Source: Gammaproteobacteria bacterium
GTDB taxonomy: Bacteria > Pseudomonadota > Gammaproteobacteria > JAKBBU01
Reading direction: 5' to 3'
Assembly: GCA_021773195.1 (NCBI GenBank)
Contig: JAJFKN010000008.1
Location: 115,853 to 179,852, forward strand
DNA length: 64,000 bases
A program made the position numbers and the translations under genes. Positions within the stretch are counted from its first letter, which is position 1; each line of letters opens with the position of its first letter. Shown in pieces: positions 28,238 through 38,507 of the stretch. The notes beneath the pieces are model-generated. The model ran no database searches and had not been told where the DNA came from. It was given only the letters and a program-made list of their open reading frames with translations.

Positions 28238-29257
28238 ATGGAAAACTACAACATAGCCATACTCGGCGCTACTGGCGCCGTGGGTGAAACCATCATTTCT
28301 ATTTTAGAAGAACGCAACTTTCCCGTGGGTGATTTGTATTTGTTGGCCAGTGAACGCAGTGCTGGACAAAGACTTTCTTTCAAAGGCCATAATTATATGG
28401 TGCAGGATGTTGAAGGCTTTGACTTCAGCCAAGCACAGATTGGCTTGTTCTCTGCCGGCGGTAGCGTCTCAGAAAAATATGCGCCTATTGCAGCGAAAGC
28501 CGGTTGTGTTGTGATTGATAACACGTCACATTTTCGTTATGACAAAGACGTGCCTTTAGTGATCCCAGAAGTCAACCCCGACGCCATTGTGCATTATGAA
28601 AAACGCAATATTATCGCTAATCCCAACTGTTCTACCATACAAATGTTAGTGGCACTAAAACCCATTCATGATGATGTGGGCATTGCGCGGATTAATGTGG
28701 CCACCTATCAAGCCGTTTCAGGCGGCGGTAAAAGTGCCATGGGTGAGTTAGCGAAACAAACGGCGGATATTTTAAATTGCCGTCCGCTGGAAAACAAAGT
28801 GTTCCCTAAACAAATTGCTTTTAATGTATTGCCGCAGATTGATGATTTCCAAGAAAATGGTTACACCAAAGAAGAAATGAAAATGGTTTGGGAAACGCAG
28901 AAGATTTTTGGTGATGAAACCATTACAGTGAATCCTACAGCCGTGCGGGTGCCAGTTTTTTATGGCCATAGTGAAGCTCTGCATGTGGAAACACGTCAGA
29001 GCATTACAGTTGAAGAAGTGCGAGCACTCTTGAAAAAAGCCCCCGGCGTTAAATTATTGGATAACGCCAAGCCCGGTGGATACCCCACACCTGTGACGGA
29101 AGGTGTAGGCAAAGATGCCGTTTGGGTCGGTCGTATCCGTCAAGATATCAGTCATGAGCGAGGCATTAACCTGTGGGTGGTTTCCGACAATGTACGAAAA
29201 GGGGCGGCCTTGAACGCGGTACAAATTGCTGAATTATTGGCTGAGAACTACCTGTAA
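28238..29257 (+). CDS. asd: Aspartate-semialdehyde dehydrogenase
   Basis: Asd reduces aspartyl phosphate to aspartate semialdehyde, the branch point to lysine/diaminopimelate, threonine and methionine; its product feeds DapA, encoded later in this window. The 339 residues match the family. NADP-binding GATGAVGETI opens the protein, the catalytic cysteine is in NPNCSTIQM, and the substrate-binding GHSEALHVET is near residue 240. AAGGAAT stands upstream of the ATG. As in Pseudomonas, asd precedes fimV and truA, though here a small hypothetical gene intervenes. Confidence 0.96.
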   Translation: MENYNIAILGATGAVGETIISILEERNFPVGDLYLLASERSAGQRLSFKGHNYMVQDVEGFDFSQAQIGLFSAGGSVSEKYAPIAAKAGCVVIDNTSHFRYDKDVPLVIPEVNPDAIVHYEKRNIIANPNCSTIQMLVALKPIHDDVGIARINVATYQAVSGGGKSAMGELAKQTADILNCRPLENKVFPKQIAFNVLPQIDDFQENGYTKEEMKMVWETQKIFGDETITVNPTAVRVPVFYGHSEALHVETRQSITVEEVRALLKKAPGVKLLDNAKPGGYPTPVTEGVGKDAVWVGRIRQDISHERGINLWVVSDNVRKGAALNAVQIAELLAENYL

Positions 29258-29353
29258 CAGGTTATTTTTAAGCCATATTTGCTTCATTTAAGGTTTCCTT
29301 AAGAAAAAAAATGTAGTATTGTGTACTCAAAGAACAATTTAAGAGTGAGCATT

Positions 29354-29770
29354 ATGGCTGATCAAACTATCAAAGATTTATTACGGATGTTTTCTCCCGT
29401 GTCCCGTGGTTCAATCCTGGATTATGATGGTTTATCTTCAAAGCAAACCAGCCTATTAATGACTGCTGCCAGAGCTAGTGGCGAAAATCTCCTTCCTGAT
29501 CATCAAGATAGCCAAGAAGCAGCTAAGACGCCTGATATCGCTAAAACCCCTACACTCAAATCCGTTCCCAGCGCAGGTCGCAAAGACGATGATTTGCTGA
29601 GTAATGACAATCGCCAAGATCCCAATAGACAACGCCAAGAAGCCCGTGCTGTGGTAGAAGATGTTTTGCGCGATTCAGATTCTGACTTATCAGAAGCGGT
29701 GCGTAATCCTACTTCCCCTCTACATAAAGCTATGATGAATCCCTTGGATCCTAAGCTAACTCGATATTAA
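29354..29770 (+). CDS. Small hypothetical hydrophilic protein
   Basis: A protein of about 138 residues that I do not recognise. It is hydrophilic, rich in Asp, Ser, Arg and Pro, without a signal peptide or membrane helix, and likely largely disordered. I take ATG 29354, which has AAGAGTGAG just upstream; a GTG at 29321 in frame would add eleven residues. It interrupts the usual asd-fimV adjacency. Its reading frame has no strong motif, but the start signal and clean length make it a plausible gene. Confidence 0.5.
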   Translation: MADQTIKDLLRMFSPVSRGSILDYDGLSSKQTSLLMTAARASGENLLPDHQDSQEAAKTPDIAKTPTLKSVPSAGRKDDDLLSNDNRQDPNRQRQEARAVVEDVLRDSDSDLSEAVRNPTSPLHKAMMNPLDPKLTRY

Positions 29771-30084
29771 TTTCTTCATATAATCATATGGTTACTTTTG
29801 CCCATGGGTTACTTAAGCCTATGGTGTCGGACAGGAGCTGCTTTTTGTAAACCCTATAGGCAGGGGGGTGCATCTAAGTCTGTAGGGATCTATTTACGGC
29901 CTGTTTACGAAAGGCCGAGCCCCTCCGGCACTGGTTTGCACTAACTGTATCTCGGAGGAAGTATTAGCGCTATCTTGCTAAAAAAGCTGGCAACATTACC
30001 CTACCCTTACTACCCTTAACTATGATATACCTAGAAAATACAGTGGCTTGACTGCTATTTCATACTTTTAAGAGGAATTGGATT
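29771..30084. other. 314-bp gap before fimV
   Basis: No gene is apparent. The gap holds the degenerate GGGA double-hairpin element (29843-29912). The last 100 bases before fimV are AT-rich and likely carry its promoter; a TTGACT lies near 30047, but no correctly spaced -10 box is convincing. Confidence 0.6.
29843..29912. repeat. Degenerate copy of the GGGA double-hairpin element
   Basis: Arms TTTTGTAAAC (29843-29852) and GTTTACGAAA (29903-29912) pair with one mismatch. Between them GGCAGGGGGGTGC and TGTAGGGATCTA echo the two GGGA-loop hairpins of the copy at 28121-28182, and TATTTACGGCCTGTTTAC parallels TATTAACGGCGTGTTTG there. Base pairing is weaker, so it looks like an older, decaying copy. 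Confidence 0.6.
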
Positions 30085-32910
30085 TTGGCTCGACGCGTTA
30101 TCTCGTTGATAATAGGGATATTTTTGCCATTTGCTCTATATGCATTGGGTTTAGGCAATATCCACGTCTATTCGGCTTTGAATCAGCCCTTAAATGCTGC
30201 CGTGCCCATCATTTCATTGGATGGCGTGGGTGTGCAAGATTTGCAGGTAAAATTAGCCAGCAATGATGCTTTCCAGCAGCTAGGTATTGAACGACCTTAT
30301 TTCCTCAATTATTTAAGATTCGAAGTGACCAAAGACCAGAATGGTGCCCCTGTGGTCAAAATTACTTCTCTTGAGCCGGTACAATCCCCTTATTTACGTT
30401 TTTTAATGACAGCTTCTTGGCCTGAAGGCAGTTTAAGTCGAGAATACACTTTGCTTTTAGATCCTGTGGAATATAAAAAAGAATTTACTCAGCCAAGCGT
30501 TCCAGCGGCTTCAGCTACAGATAGCCGACCCTATCGCGTAGAATCACCGCCTTTAAAACGCAACCGAGGCTCCAAGTTTGGCCCCACCACGTCACAAGAT
30601 ACTTTGTGGGATATTGCTTCTCAAGTTCGACCCAGTGGAGCAATCACCGTTGAGCAAGCTATGGCAGCTTTATTCAAATTAAATCCAGCAGCATTTACGG
30701 ATAATAATCTTAATGGATTGAAGCCCGGACAAACTCTTGAAGTCCCTGATACACGTCAAATGCGTGAAATGCCAACGAATGAAGCTTACCAATTAGTTGA
30801 AAGTCACCATAAGGTGTGGGAAGGCATGGTGAAATCGGGTAAGCAAGGTGCATCTGCTCAATCCCTGGTAACAGCGCCATCAAATGTGGTGAAGAATCAA
30901 GAAAAACAAATCCAGGGGCAAATGCAAACGAATCCACAAGCCGCCTCTGACCAAGCCGTGGTGTTAGGCAATCAAAGCGTGAACCCGGTTGAAAGTAATA
31001 CTGTCCAACAAGAAACGACTAAACAAGTTCAGGCTGAATTAGCCATTGCAGCCCAGGAATTAAATACGGCCAAAAAAGCTAATGAAGTATTAAATTTTCG
31101 TATTCAACAGTTGGAGCAGCAAACCAAAGTTCAGCAACAGGAAATAAATCAGCTGAAGCAACGGAATGGCAGTGCACAACCCGTGAACCAACCCAGTAGA
31201 GTAGCGGTTCAGAGTAATATCACGCGAGAAGATGCTACATCAACCACGGTTACGCCAGTAGCTGCTACACCAATTACATCGCAACAAACCATGACGGATA
31301 AAATGCGTTCGTGGAAATGGACCATAGCCGCTATTGTATTATTGATATGGTTATCTTTAGTCGCAGGTATTTATTACAAGCGTCGTGGCCGCTTGCCGAA
31401 AGATGATCAAACCAAAGAATTTTCTTTTAATGATATTAAAGATAAATTAATGGATTTAATTAACCGCAAAAAAAATGATGATACAAAAGTCGCTAATAAT
31501 AAACCCGAAGCAGCAGCCCAAGAGAATGCAGTTAACAAGGATGAAGCCCCTGAAGATAAGCCATTGGCTAGGGAAGATCGGCAAGAACAAAATAATGCAA
31601 TCATGCAATCTATGATCAAGCCTCATGCTTATCAAGAAGCAAAAATTACGGATCCTATGGAAGAGGCTGATGTGTATATAGCCTATGAACGCTATGACAC
31701 AGCATTGAAGGTTCTAAACCGTGCATTTGATGAAGATCCAGATCGTGTGGACTTGGTCATGAAAATTTTAGAAGTGTATGCTGCTCAAAAGAATCAAACC
31801 TTATTTCGTCAATGGATGGGCAAATACCGTGAAAATATTAAGCGTGTAGATCCCGACCTGTGGGAACGAGTTATTTCATTGCAAGCAGAGACAGATTGGT
31901 CCAGAGATTCTCAGGATGCCCCGGCACCTGACACAGAAACTTCCGAGGAAGTCCCTCCAGAAGCTCCGCCAGAAGTTCCGCCAGAAGTTCCGCCAGAAGT
32001 CCCTCCAGAAGCTTCGCCAGAAGCTCCGCCAGAAGTTCCGTCAGAAGCTTCTCCAGAAGTTCCGCCAGAAGCTTTGCCAGAAGTTCCGCCAGAAGCTCCG
32101 CCAGAAGCTTCACCAGCAGTTTCGCCAGAAGCTTCGCTAGTATCAGAAGAGCCAGACACGAGTAATCTTGAACAACAAGTCAATGCAGCCATGGATGCCC
32201 ACCACCGGGCTAGGCAAGATGCGACAGACACGCTAGAAGAAACCCCAGCATCCGTAGAACCACCTACCACATCGGATGAACCTGAAATCGACGATCATTT
32301 GATTGAAATGTTGGAAATCGATGATGTTGTAGAATTACCTACAAAGAATACTTCTGACACTATGGTGGATAGGAATGATACCATTGAAGAAAGTCATCTC
32401 ATCACCATGACTGAAGATGAGCCTGCAAAAGATTCAGGAACCATACCAGAGATCTTAGAGGAAGAAAATACGTTACCTCCCGAAGGAAATGCTTTACCTC
32501 TAGAAGAAAATATTTCACTGGAAGACTCTGTCAATGAATACAATTTGCAAGATCTTGCGGATGAATTAGCTGAAGAGGGTGATAGCTTATTTCAGCCCGA
32601 GGATGATGTAGATTCGCAAGATGAAATTAATGAATTTGATTTTAGTGAACTTGAAGAATCCATTGAAAATGAATCATTGGAAAGCATAGAGCAATCAAAC
32701 CGAAGAGATACTGATGCAGCAGAACCACAACCCAATGAAATACGTAATGCACACCACGAGTTAAATAGCACTAAATTGGACTTGGCTATGACCTATATGG
32801 AAATGGAAGACTATGATATGGTGCGTGAACTATTAAGTGATGTGATCACCATGGGTGACGACGTTCAGAGACAGAAGGCCCAACAAATATTATCGGATTT
32901 AGATAAATAA
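30085..32910 (+). CDS. fimV: FimV/HubP-family polar and motility protein
   Basis: FimV/HubP proteins organise the cell pole and support type IV pili. The 941 residues show the family plan: signal sequence (residues 1-20), conserved N-terminal domain (GLGNIHVYSALNQPLNAAVP), a LysM-like peptidoglycan-binding segment (about 166-222), a coiled coil (about 310-350), one membrane helix (about 412-432), an acidic cytoplasmic region and the C-terminal FimV domain (LDLAMTYMEMEDYDMVRELL). The start is TTG 30085 with AAGAGGAA upstream. A stretch of PE(V/A)P repeats fills residues 623-684. Position upstream of truA is as in Pseudomonas. Confidence 0.92.
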   Translation: MARRVISLIIGIFLPFALYALGLGNIHVYSALNQPLNAAVPIISLDGVGVQDLQVKLASNDAFQQLGIERPYFLNYLRFEVTKDQNGAPVVKITSLEPVQSPYLRFLMTASWPEGSLSREYTLLLDPVEYKKEFTQPSVPAASATDSRPYRVESPPLKRNRGSKFGPTTSQDTLWDIASQVRPSGAITVEQAMAALFKLNPAAFTDNNLNGLKPGQTLEVPDTRQMREMPTNEAYQLVESHHKVWEGMVKSGKQGASAQSLVTAPSNVVKNQEKQIQGQMQTNPQAASDQAVVLGNQSVNPVESNTVQQETTKQVQAELAIAAQELNTAKKANEVLNFRIQQLEQQTKVQQQEINQLKQRNGSAQPVNQPSRVAVQSNITREDATSTTVTPVAATPITSQQTMTDKMRSWKWTIAAIVLLIWLSLVAGIYYKRRGRLPKDDQTKEFSFNDIKDKLMDLINRKKNDDTKVANNKPEAAAQENAVNKDEAPEDKPLAREDRQEQNNAIMQSMIKPHAYQEAKITDPMEEADVYIAYERYDTALKVLNRAFDEDPDRVDLVMKILEVYAAQKNQTLFRQWMGKYRENIKRVDPDLWERVISLQAETDWSRDSQDAPAPDTETSEEVPPEAPPEVPPEVPPEVPPEASPEAPPEVPSEASPEVPPEALPEVPPEAPPEASPAVSPEASLVSEEPDTSNLEQQVNAAMDAHHRARQDATDTLEETPASVEPPTTSDEPEIDDHLIEMLEIDDVVELPTKNTSDTMVDRNDTIEESHLITMTEDEPAKDSGTIPEILEEENTLPPEGNALPLEENISLEDSVNEYNLQDLADELAEEGDSLFQPEDDVDSQDEINEFDFSELEESIENESLESIEQSNRRDTDAAEPQPNEIRNAHHELNSTKLDLAMTYMEMEDYDMVRELLSDVITMGDDVQRQKAQQILSDLDK
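31951..32136 (+). repeat. 12-bp tandem repeats coding PE(V/A)P in fimV
   Basis: About fifteen and a half 12-bp units of the form CCAGAAGTTCCG or CCAGAAGCTCCG encode a Pro-Glu rich rod (residues 623-684). Units differ by single bases. Copy number probably varies between strains; the frame is kept because the unit is a multiple of three. Confidence 0.9.
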
Positions 32911-32944
32911 GGTCTGTTAACAATTACAATAATCAGGAGAATAC

Positions 32945-33736
32945 ATGCGTATAGCTTTAGGTATTGAATATGATGGTAGTGCTTATTTTGGTTGGCAACG
33001 TCAAGAAGCTTTACCAAGCGTTCAGAGTTTTGTTGAACAGGCCCTCATGCAAATTGCTCAAGCACCCATACAAATAAATTGTGCGGGGCGTACTGATAGA
33101 GGTGTGCATGCCACAGCACAGGTGGTTCATTTTGACAGCCCCGTTGAGCGGCCTGAACAAGCTTGGGTGCAAGGTGTTAATAGTCACTTGCCTCAGGATA
33201 TAAAAATAATTTGGGCAAAGACGGTAGCTGACGATTTCCATGCACGATTCAGTGCAACAGCGCGTGCTTATCGTTATCTACTATTGAATCGTCCACTACG
33301 TCCCGCTCTGCATTATAACCAAGTGAGTTGGGAATACCGTTCCTTGGATATAAAAAGAATGCAACAAGCGGCCCCTTATTTTTTAGGGGAGCAGGATTTT
33401 TCTTCTGTGCGAGGTGCAGGTTGTCAATCTAAAACGGCAATGCGCAATGTACACCACGTAAAGATTAAGCAGCAAGGGGATCTGATTATTTTCGATATTA
33501 AAGCCAATGCTTTTTTATTGCATATGATACGCAACATGGTGGGAGTGTTTTTAGACATTGGGGCTGGAGAGCAAGAACCCATGTGGGCTGAATCTGTATT
33601 AGCGCTGAAGGACCGCACTGCGTCAGCTGCAACAGCTCCGCCCCAAGGTCTGTATCTTACCCAAGTGATTTATCCAGAAACCGCTGAAGTCCCTAGCGAT
33701 TTACGCTTGCCTTTGCTAGGATGGGGCCCATCTTAA
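32945..33736 (+). CDS. truA: tRNA pseudouridine(38-40) synthase TruA
   Basis: TruA converts uridines 38-40 of the tRNA anticodon arm to pseudouridine. The 263 residues start with RIALGIEYDGSAYFGWQRQ. D51 in AGRTDRGVHATAQVVHF is the catalytic aspartate. The later segments YRYLLLNRPLRP and FLLHMIRNMVG are family signatures. AGGAG precedes the ATG. It begins the truA-trpF-trpB-trpA-accD-folC run, where gaps are short or absent. Confidence 0.96.
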   Translation: MRIALGIEYDGSAYFGWQRQEALPSVQSFVEQALMQIAQAPIQINCAGRTDRGVHATAQVVHFDSPVERPEQAWVQGVNSHLPQDIKIIWAKTVADDFHARFSATARAYRYLLLNRPLRPALHYNQVSWEYRSLDIKRMQQAAPYFLGEQDFSSVRGAGCQSKTAMRNVHHVKIKQQGDLIIFDIKANAFLLHMIRNMVGVFLDIGAGEQEPMWAESVLALKDRTASAATAPPQGLYLTQVIYPETAEVPSDLRLPLLGWGPS

Positions 33737-33751
33737 TGCCTGGGAGTGATC

Positions 33752-34384
33752 ATGACACATATTAAAATTTGTGGTTTGGATACCTTGGAAAACGCGCAAA
33801 TTGCCGTTAATGAAGGCGCTGATGTTCTAGGCTTTATGTTCTATAAAGAAAGCCCTCGCTATCTGTCTATCCTCAAGGCCAAAGCCATTCTTAAGGCATT
33901 ACCTTCAGGGGTTAATGCTATGGGTGTGTTTGTGGATCCTTCTATTGAAGAGGTGAATGAGGCCTTAAAAGAATGCCCATTGACCCATTTGCAATTCCAT
34001 GGCGAAGAATCCCCTGAATTTTGTCAACAATTCAACAAGCCCTACATCAAAGCCATCCGTATGCGTGATGGGGTAGATATACAGGGCTGCTGTGAGCTTT
34101 ATGCCAGTGCTGAAGCCTTACTCCTAGATACCTACCAGAAAGGCAGCTACGGTGGTACAGGTAAGGTTTTTGATTGGACAATAATTCCTCACAACCTCAC
34201 AAAACCCCTCTATTTGGCAGGCGGTTTAAATATGGACAATGTAAACCTAGCCATTGCCCAGGTAAAACCATTTGCCGTGGATGTCAGTGCTGGGGTAGAA
34301 TCCAGCAAAGCCGTGAAAGATCCGGACAAGATAACTGCATTTATCCGTGAGGTGAGACGTGTCGAGCAATCCCAAGACACCTAA
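33752..34384 (+). CDS. trpF: Phosphoribosylanthranilate isomerase
   Basis: TrpF isomerises phosphoribosylanthranilate in tryptophan synthesis. About 210 residues of a TIM barrel: [20 protein letters not shown] carries the catalytic cysteine, then [33 protein letters not shown] and [18 protein letters not shown], which closes the phosphate site. I start at ATG 33752, where GGGAG is six bases upstream, rather than the GTG at 33746. Its end overlaps the trpB start by 26 bases. Confidence 0.95.
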   Translation: MTHIKICGLDTLENAQIAVNEGADVLGFMFYKESPRYLSILKAKAILKALPSGVNAMGVFVDPSIEEVNEALKECPLTHLQFHGEESPEFCQQFNKPYIKAIRMRDGVDIQGCCELYASAEALLLDTYQKGSYGGTGKVFDWTIIPHNLTKPLYLAGGLNMDNVNLAIAQVKPFAVDVSAGVESSKAVKDPDKITAFIREVRRVEQSQDT

Positions 34385-35582
34385 ATCCTATGAAAGCTAC
34401 CCCGATGCCAGTGGCCACTTCGGTCCTTTTGGTGGTCAGTTTGTAGCCGAAACTCTTGTTGAACCGGTTAACCAATTAACTCAGGCCTATGAGCAAATAC
34501 GCCAAGACCCTGAGTTTCAAAAAGCACTTTTAGCGGATCTCAAAGAATATGTGGGTCGCCCCACGCCTTTGTACTATGCCAAAGCTTGGAGCCAGCATTT
34601 TGGTGGCGCTAAAGTTTACTTAAAGCGTGAAGACTTGAATCATACGGGTGCCCATAAAATTAATAACACCATGGGCCAAGTTTTGTTAGCCCAACGCATG
34701 GGGAAAACGCGCATCATTGCAGAAACGGGCGCAGGTCAACATGGTGTGGCTACCGCGACCGTGTGTGCTCGTTTGGGCTTACCTTGCATCGTTTATATGG
34801 GCGCTGAAGACATTAAGCGTCAAGCCATCAATGTTTACCGTATGAAATTATTGGGCGCCGAAGTGATTTCCGTGGAGTCAGGTTCAAAAACCTTGAAAGA
34901 TGCGGTCAACGAAGCCATGCGTGATTGGGTGAGTAACGTCGATGATACTTTTTATATTTTAGGATCCGTGACGGGCCCACATCCTTACCCACAGATGGTG
35001 CGTGATTTCCAATCCATTATTGGCCATGAAGCTCGAGAACAAATTTTAAAACAAAAAGGGCGCTTACCCGATGCTTTGGTAGCTTGTGTGGGTGGTGGCT
35101 CTAACGCTATTGGTTTATTTCATCCATTCTTAGATGATAAAGACGTAAAAATGTATGGCGTGGAAGCCGGTGGTTCAGGCATTGCTTCTGGTAAACATGC
35201 CAGTGCATTAAGTGGTGGCAAACCAGGTGTTTTTCATGGTGCACGTTCCTATTGCATTGTGGATGATGCTGGGCAAGTGCAAGAAGCACATTCCATCTCT
35301 GCAGGTTTGGATTATCCCGGTGTTGGACCCGAACATGCCTATTTGAAAGAAACTGATCGAGCGTCTTACGTGAGTATTGACGATGATGAAGCGGTACAAG
35401 CTTTTCATGATTTATGTGAGATAGAAGGCATTATCCCCGCACTGGAATCCAGCCATGCCATGGCCTTCGTAAAAAAATTGGCGGCTGGTATGAGTCCTCA
35501 AGAGATTATTATTGTCAATCTTTCTGGACGCGGTGATAAAGACATTCATACTTTGGCGGAACGAGAGGGTATTGCCCTATGA
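34359..35582 (+). CDS. trpB: Tryptophan synthase beta chain
   Basis: TrpB joins indole and serine to make tryptophan, using pyridoxal phosphate. The 407 residues are full length. K100 in [14 protein letters not shown] binds the cofactor; [25 protein letters not shown] and the C-terminal [10 protein letters not shown] are family signatures. The start is GTG with GAGG six bases upstream, inside the end of trpF. The stop overlaps the trpA start (ATGA). Confidence 0.97.
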   Translation: MSSNPKTPKSYESYPDASGHFGPFGGQFVAETLVEPVNQLTQAYEQIRQDPEFQKALLADLKEYVGRPTPLYYAKAWSQHFGGAKVYLKREDLNHTGAHKINNTMGQVLLAQRMGKTRIIAETGAGQHGVATATVCARLGLPCIVYMGAEDIKRQAINVYRMKLLGAEVISVESGSKTLKDAVNEAMRDWVSNVDDTFYILGSVTGPHPYPQMVRDFQSIIGHEAREQILKQKGRLPDALVACVGGGSNAIGLFHPFLDDKDVKMYGVEAGGSGIASGKHASALSGGKPGVFHGARSYCIVDDAGQVQEAHSISAGLDYPGVGPEHAYLKETDRASYVSIDDDEAVQAFHDLCEIEGIIPALESSHAMAFVKKLAAGMSPQEIIIVNLSGRGDKDIHTLAEREGIAL

Positions 35583-36385
35583 GTCGTCTTCCACAAGTAT
35601 TTAAAACCTTATCTGAAAAAAATAGCAAAGCATTAATTACCTTTGTGACAGCAGGTCATCCAACGGTGGATACAACGGTACCTATCATGCATGATTTGGT
35701 TGTTGCCGGTGCTGATATATTGGAATTAGGTATGCCCTTTTCTGATCCCGTGGCTGAAGGTCCGGTGATACAGCGCTCTAGTGAAGTGGCTTTAGCCAAT
35801 GGGATGACGCCAAAGCATGTATTTGATATGGTGAAGCAATTTCGTCAAACTGATGATGTCACGCCTGTAGTATTAATGGGTTACTTAAATCCCATAGAAA
35901 TAATAGGTTATGAAAACTTTGTGTCTCAAGCCCATGCAGCAGGCGCTGATGGTTTTATTATTGTGGATTTACCCGCAGCAGAAGGGCAAGCCTTTGTAGA
36001 AGTAGCTACGGCCCATTCAATGGATGTTATCTTTTTATTGTCGCCCACCACTAATGATGAAAGGGCACAACAAATTTGTGACATGAGCAGCGGTTTTCAT
36101 TACTACGTTTCTTTTAAAGGCGTGACCGGTGCGGGTACATTAGATTTGCAAGAATGCCAAGCGCGCATACAACATTTGCGGGAGTTTTCCCGTTTACCTA
36201 TAGCGTTAGGTTTCGGTGTTCGAGATGGAGAAACAGCTCAAGCAGTAGCAAGATTTGCTGATGCGGTTGTGGTGGGCAGTGCGCTGGTTAAATTATTAAA
36301 TGACGCAGACACATTAGAGGTGGGGCGAGAATCCCTGCGCTTATTAGTCTCTGAAATGCGTCGCTCTATGGATGAGGTGAAATAA
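35579..36385 (+). CDS. trpA: Tryptophan synthase alpha chain
   Basis: TrpA cleaves indole-3-glycerol phosphate and passes indole to TrpB. The 268-residue TIM barrel shows [20 protein letters not shown], the catalytic glutamate in [18 protein letters not shown], the catalytic aspartate region [11 protein letters not shown], and the phosphate loops near [10 protein letters not shown]. It overlaps trpB by four bases and ends sharing one base with accD, implying coupled translation. trpE, trpG, trpD and trpC are not in this window. Confidence 0.97.
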   Translation: MSRLPQVFKTLSEKNSKALITFVTAGHPTVDTTVPIMHDLVVAGADILELGMPFSDPVAEGPVIQRSSEVALANGMTPKHVFDMVKQFRQTDDVTPVVLMGYLNPIEIIGYENFVSQAHAAGADGFIIVDLPAAEGQAFVEVATAHSMDVIFLLSPTTNDERAQQICDMSSGFHYYVSFKGVTGAGTLDLQECQARIQHLREFSRLPIALGFGVRDGETAQAVARFADAVVVGSALVKLLNDADTLEVGRESLRLLVSEMRRSMDEVK

Positions 36386-37275
36386 TGAGTTGGTTTAGAA
36401 AATTAATACCTTCTAAGATTCGTACAGAGGCTTCGAAAAAGAAAGAAGTGCCAGAAGGGGTGTGGGTGAAATGCAAAGGTTGTCAATCCACACTGTATCG
36501 TGCTGAGTTAGATCGGCATTTAGATGTTTGTCCCAAATGTAATTTCCACCAACGCGTATCGGCCCGTCGTCGATTGAATATGTTTTTGGATCAAGAAGGC
36601 CGTGAAGAAATAATTGGCAATATTGAGTCTACAGATAAATTGAAATTCAAAGATACGAAGAAGTACAAAGACCGTTTATCTGCTGCGCAAAAGAAAAGTG
36701 GCGAAAAAGATGCTTTAGTAGTGATGCAGGGTACCTTGCATGGCATGCCCGTTGTGGCCGCTGCATTTGAATTTAGTTTCATGGGTGGTTCCATGGGGGC
36801 GGCTGTTGGTGAACATTTTGTCCAAGGTGTTACTCGCAGCTTGGAATTGAAAATACCGTTCTTATGCTTTTCATCCAGTGGTGGGGCACGTATGCAAGAA
36901 GCTTTAATTTCTTTATTGCAAATGTCAAAAACCTCTGCGGCTTTAGCAAAATTACGCGAAGTGAATCAACCCTACATTTCTATTTTGACGGATCCCACCA
37001 CGGGGGGGGTGTCGGCTAGCTTGGCAACTTTAGGTGATATCATTGTGGCGGAGCCGAAGGCCTTAATAGGTTTTGCTGGTCCTCGTGTGATTGAACAAAC
37101 CGTACGTGAAACCTTGCCAGAAGGTTTTCAGCGCAGTGAGTTTTTGTTGGAACATGGTGCCATTGATATGATTTTAGATAGGCGCGATATGCGCGATAGG
37201 TTAGCAGGTTTGATTGCCAAACTAACCCACCATAAGTTAGATTTTTGCCCTGTTACGAATAATGACGCAGCCTAA
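36385..37275 (+). CDS. accD: Acetyl-CoA carboxylase carboxyltransferase beta subunit
   Basis: AccD, with AccA, transfers the carboxyl group from biotin to acetyl-CoA for fatty acid synthesis. The 296 residues have the N-terminal zinc ribbon (C30, C33, C49, C52) and the crotonase-like core with [33 protein letters not shown] and [16 protein letters not shown]. Its ATG shares the last base of the trpA stop; its end overlaps folC by 14 bases. The trpA-accD-folC order is common in gammaproteobacteria. Confidence 0.97.
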   Translation: MSWFRKLIPSKIRTEASKKKEVPEGVWVKCKGCQSTLYRAELDRHLDVCPKCNFHQRVSARRRLNMFLDQEGREEIIGNIESTDKLKFKDTKKYKDRLSAAQKKSGEKDALVVMQGTLHGMPVVAAAFEFSFMGGSMGAAVGEHFVQGVTRSLELKIPFLCFSSSGGARMQEALISLLQMSKTSAALAKLREVNQPYISILTDPTTGGVSASLATLGDIIVAEPKALIGFAGPRVIEQTVRETLPEGFQRSEFLLEHGAIDMILDRRDMRDRLAGLIAKLTHHKLDFCPVTNNDAA

Positions 37276-38494
37276 TCCAGAGCGATGGACGTTAAGTCAA
37301 TGGTTATCTTGGCTTGAAGGGATCAAGCCAAGACCTCAGCATGATAAGTTAAAAATTCTAAAATCTGTTGCTAATAAATTAAATGTGCTACCTTTGTCTG
37401 TGCCTGTTATTACCATAGGCGGGAGCAATGGCAAAGGCACTTGCGTTGCAACACTTCAAGCTATCTATAAAGCGGCAGGCTACAACGTTGCGAGTTTTAC
37501 TTCCCCCCATCTCTTGCATTTTAATGAACGCATTACCTTATTCGGTGAACCTGTAGAGGATGAGGTTCTATGTCAGGCTTTTTATAAAGTTTATGTGGCC
37601 TGTGAGAGGGCTGCCTTGCATTATTTTGCTTTCATTCTGTTGGTCGCATTAATTATTTTTCAACAAAACCCATTGGATGTTATTTTACTAGAAGTAGGAT
37701 TGGGGGGGCGTTTAGACCCGGTCAATATAGTGGATCCTGATGTTTCTATTATTACTAATGTATCTTTAGAGCACCAAGCTATCCTTGGTGAAACCCGCCA
37801 AGCCATCGCTCAGGAAAAAGCTGGCATCATGCGTCCTACAAAACCCATTATTTTGGGCGAGAAAGATTTACCTTTCATCATAGGTATTAAAGATTCGCCT
37901 TGCTATGTTTATGGGCGGGATTTTTTTGCTGAGGGGGAGGGGAAAATTTGGCAATTTCAAGGATCGAAAGGGCGATTGGATTCTTTGCATAATCCTGGCT
38001 TGCATTTGCACTCCATGGCCTGTGCACTCATGGCGCTTACTTGTTTAAATTTACCCGTGAAAGAAAAGGCAATCACCCAAGCGCTTGCACAATTAAAATT
38101 ACCTGGGCGTATGCAAAGGATTGCTGGGCCACCATCCATGATTTTAGATGTGGCACATAATCCAGCCAGCTGTACTTATTTGGCTCAGCAATTGTTACCC
38201 TATAAAGGTCGATTACATGGGCTCTGTGCCATGGGCGATGACAAAGATGCACAAGCCAGCTTGGTACCCTTATTACCGTTGGTCACTCATTGGCATGTGA
38301 CACCGTTAAAAACCCAAGCTTCGGCCGATGCTTTGGCCAAAGCCTTAGCAGCTTTGGCTGTTCAAGAGGTAGATGTTTATGAGTCAATCCCTGAAGCGTT
38401 AGAGGAAGCAAAAAAAATCCTACAGAAAGGGGAAATATTGCTGATTTTCGGTTCTTTTTACTTGGTAAGCGAAGTATTATATAGCCACCTGTAA
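37262..38494 (+). CDS. folC: Bifunctional folylpolyglutamate/dihydrofolate synthase
   Basis: FolC adds glutamates to folates and, in the bifunctional form, makes dihydrofolate from dihydropteroate. The 410 residues carry the P-loop [11 protein letters not shown] (residues 52-61), the omega loop [30 protein letters not shown] and the Mur-ligase type C-terminal DVAHNPASC. The start lies inside the end of accD. The next gene begins 13 bases after its stop. Confidence 0.95.
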   Translation: MTQPNPERWTLSQWLSWLEGIKPRPQHDKLKILKSVANKLNVLPLSVPVITIGGSNGKGTCVATLQAIYKAAGYNVASFTSPHLLHFNERITLFGEPVEDEVLCQAFYKVYVACERAALHYFAFILLVALIIFQQNPLDVILLEVGLGGRLDPVNIVDPDVSIITNVSLEHQAILGETRQAIAQEKAGIMRPTKPIILGEKDLPFIIGIKDSPCYVYGRDFFAEGEGKIWQFQGSKGRLDSLHNPGLHLHSMACALMALTCLNLPVKEKAITQALAQLKLPGRMQRIAGPPSMILDVAHNPASCTYLAQQLLPYKGRLHGLCAMGDDKDAQASLVPLLPLVTHWHVTPLKTQASADALAKALAALAVQEVDVYESIPEALEEAKKILQKGEILLIFGSFYLVSEVLYSHL

Positions 38495-38507
38495 ATTGGA
38501 GTGGATT

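Noticed and set aside
29250..29268. Terminator after asd (ACCTGT-A-ACAGGT then TATTTTT)
   Set aside because: The stem overlaps the stop codon and the loop would be one base, or the stem only five base pairs; not stable enough to support a call.
31871..32270. Long open frames on both strands across the fimV repeat region
   Set aside because: They are shadows of the 12-bp PE(V/A)P repeat; translated products are simple LLAELLAE or GGTSGEAS repeats without start signals.
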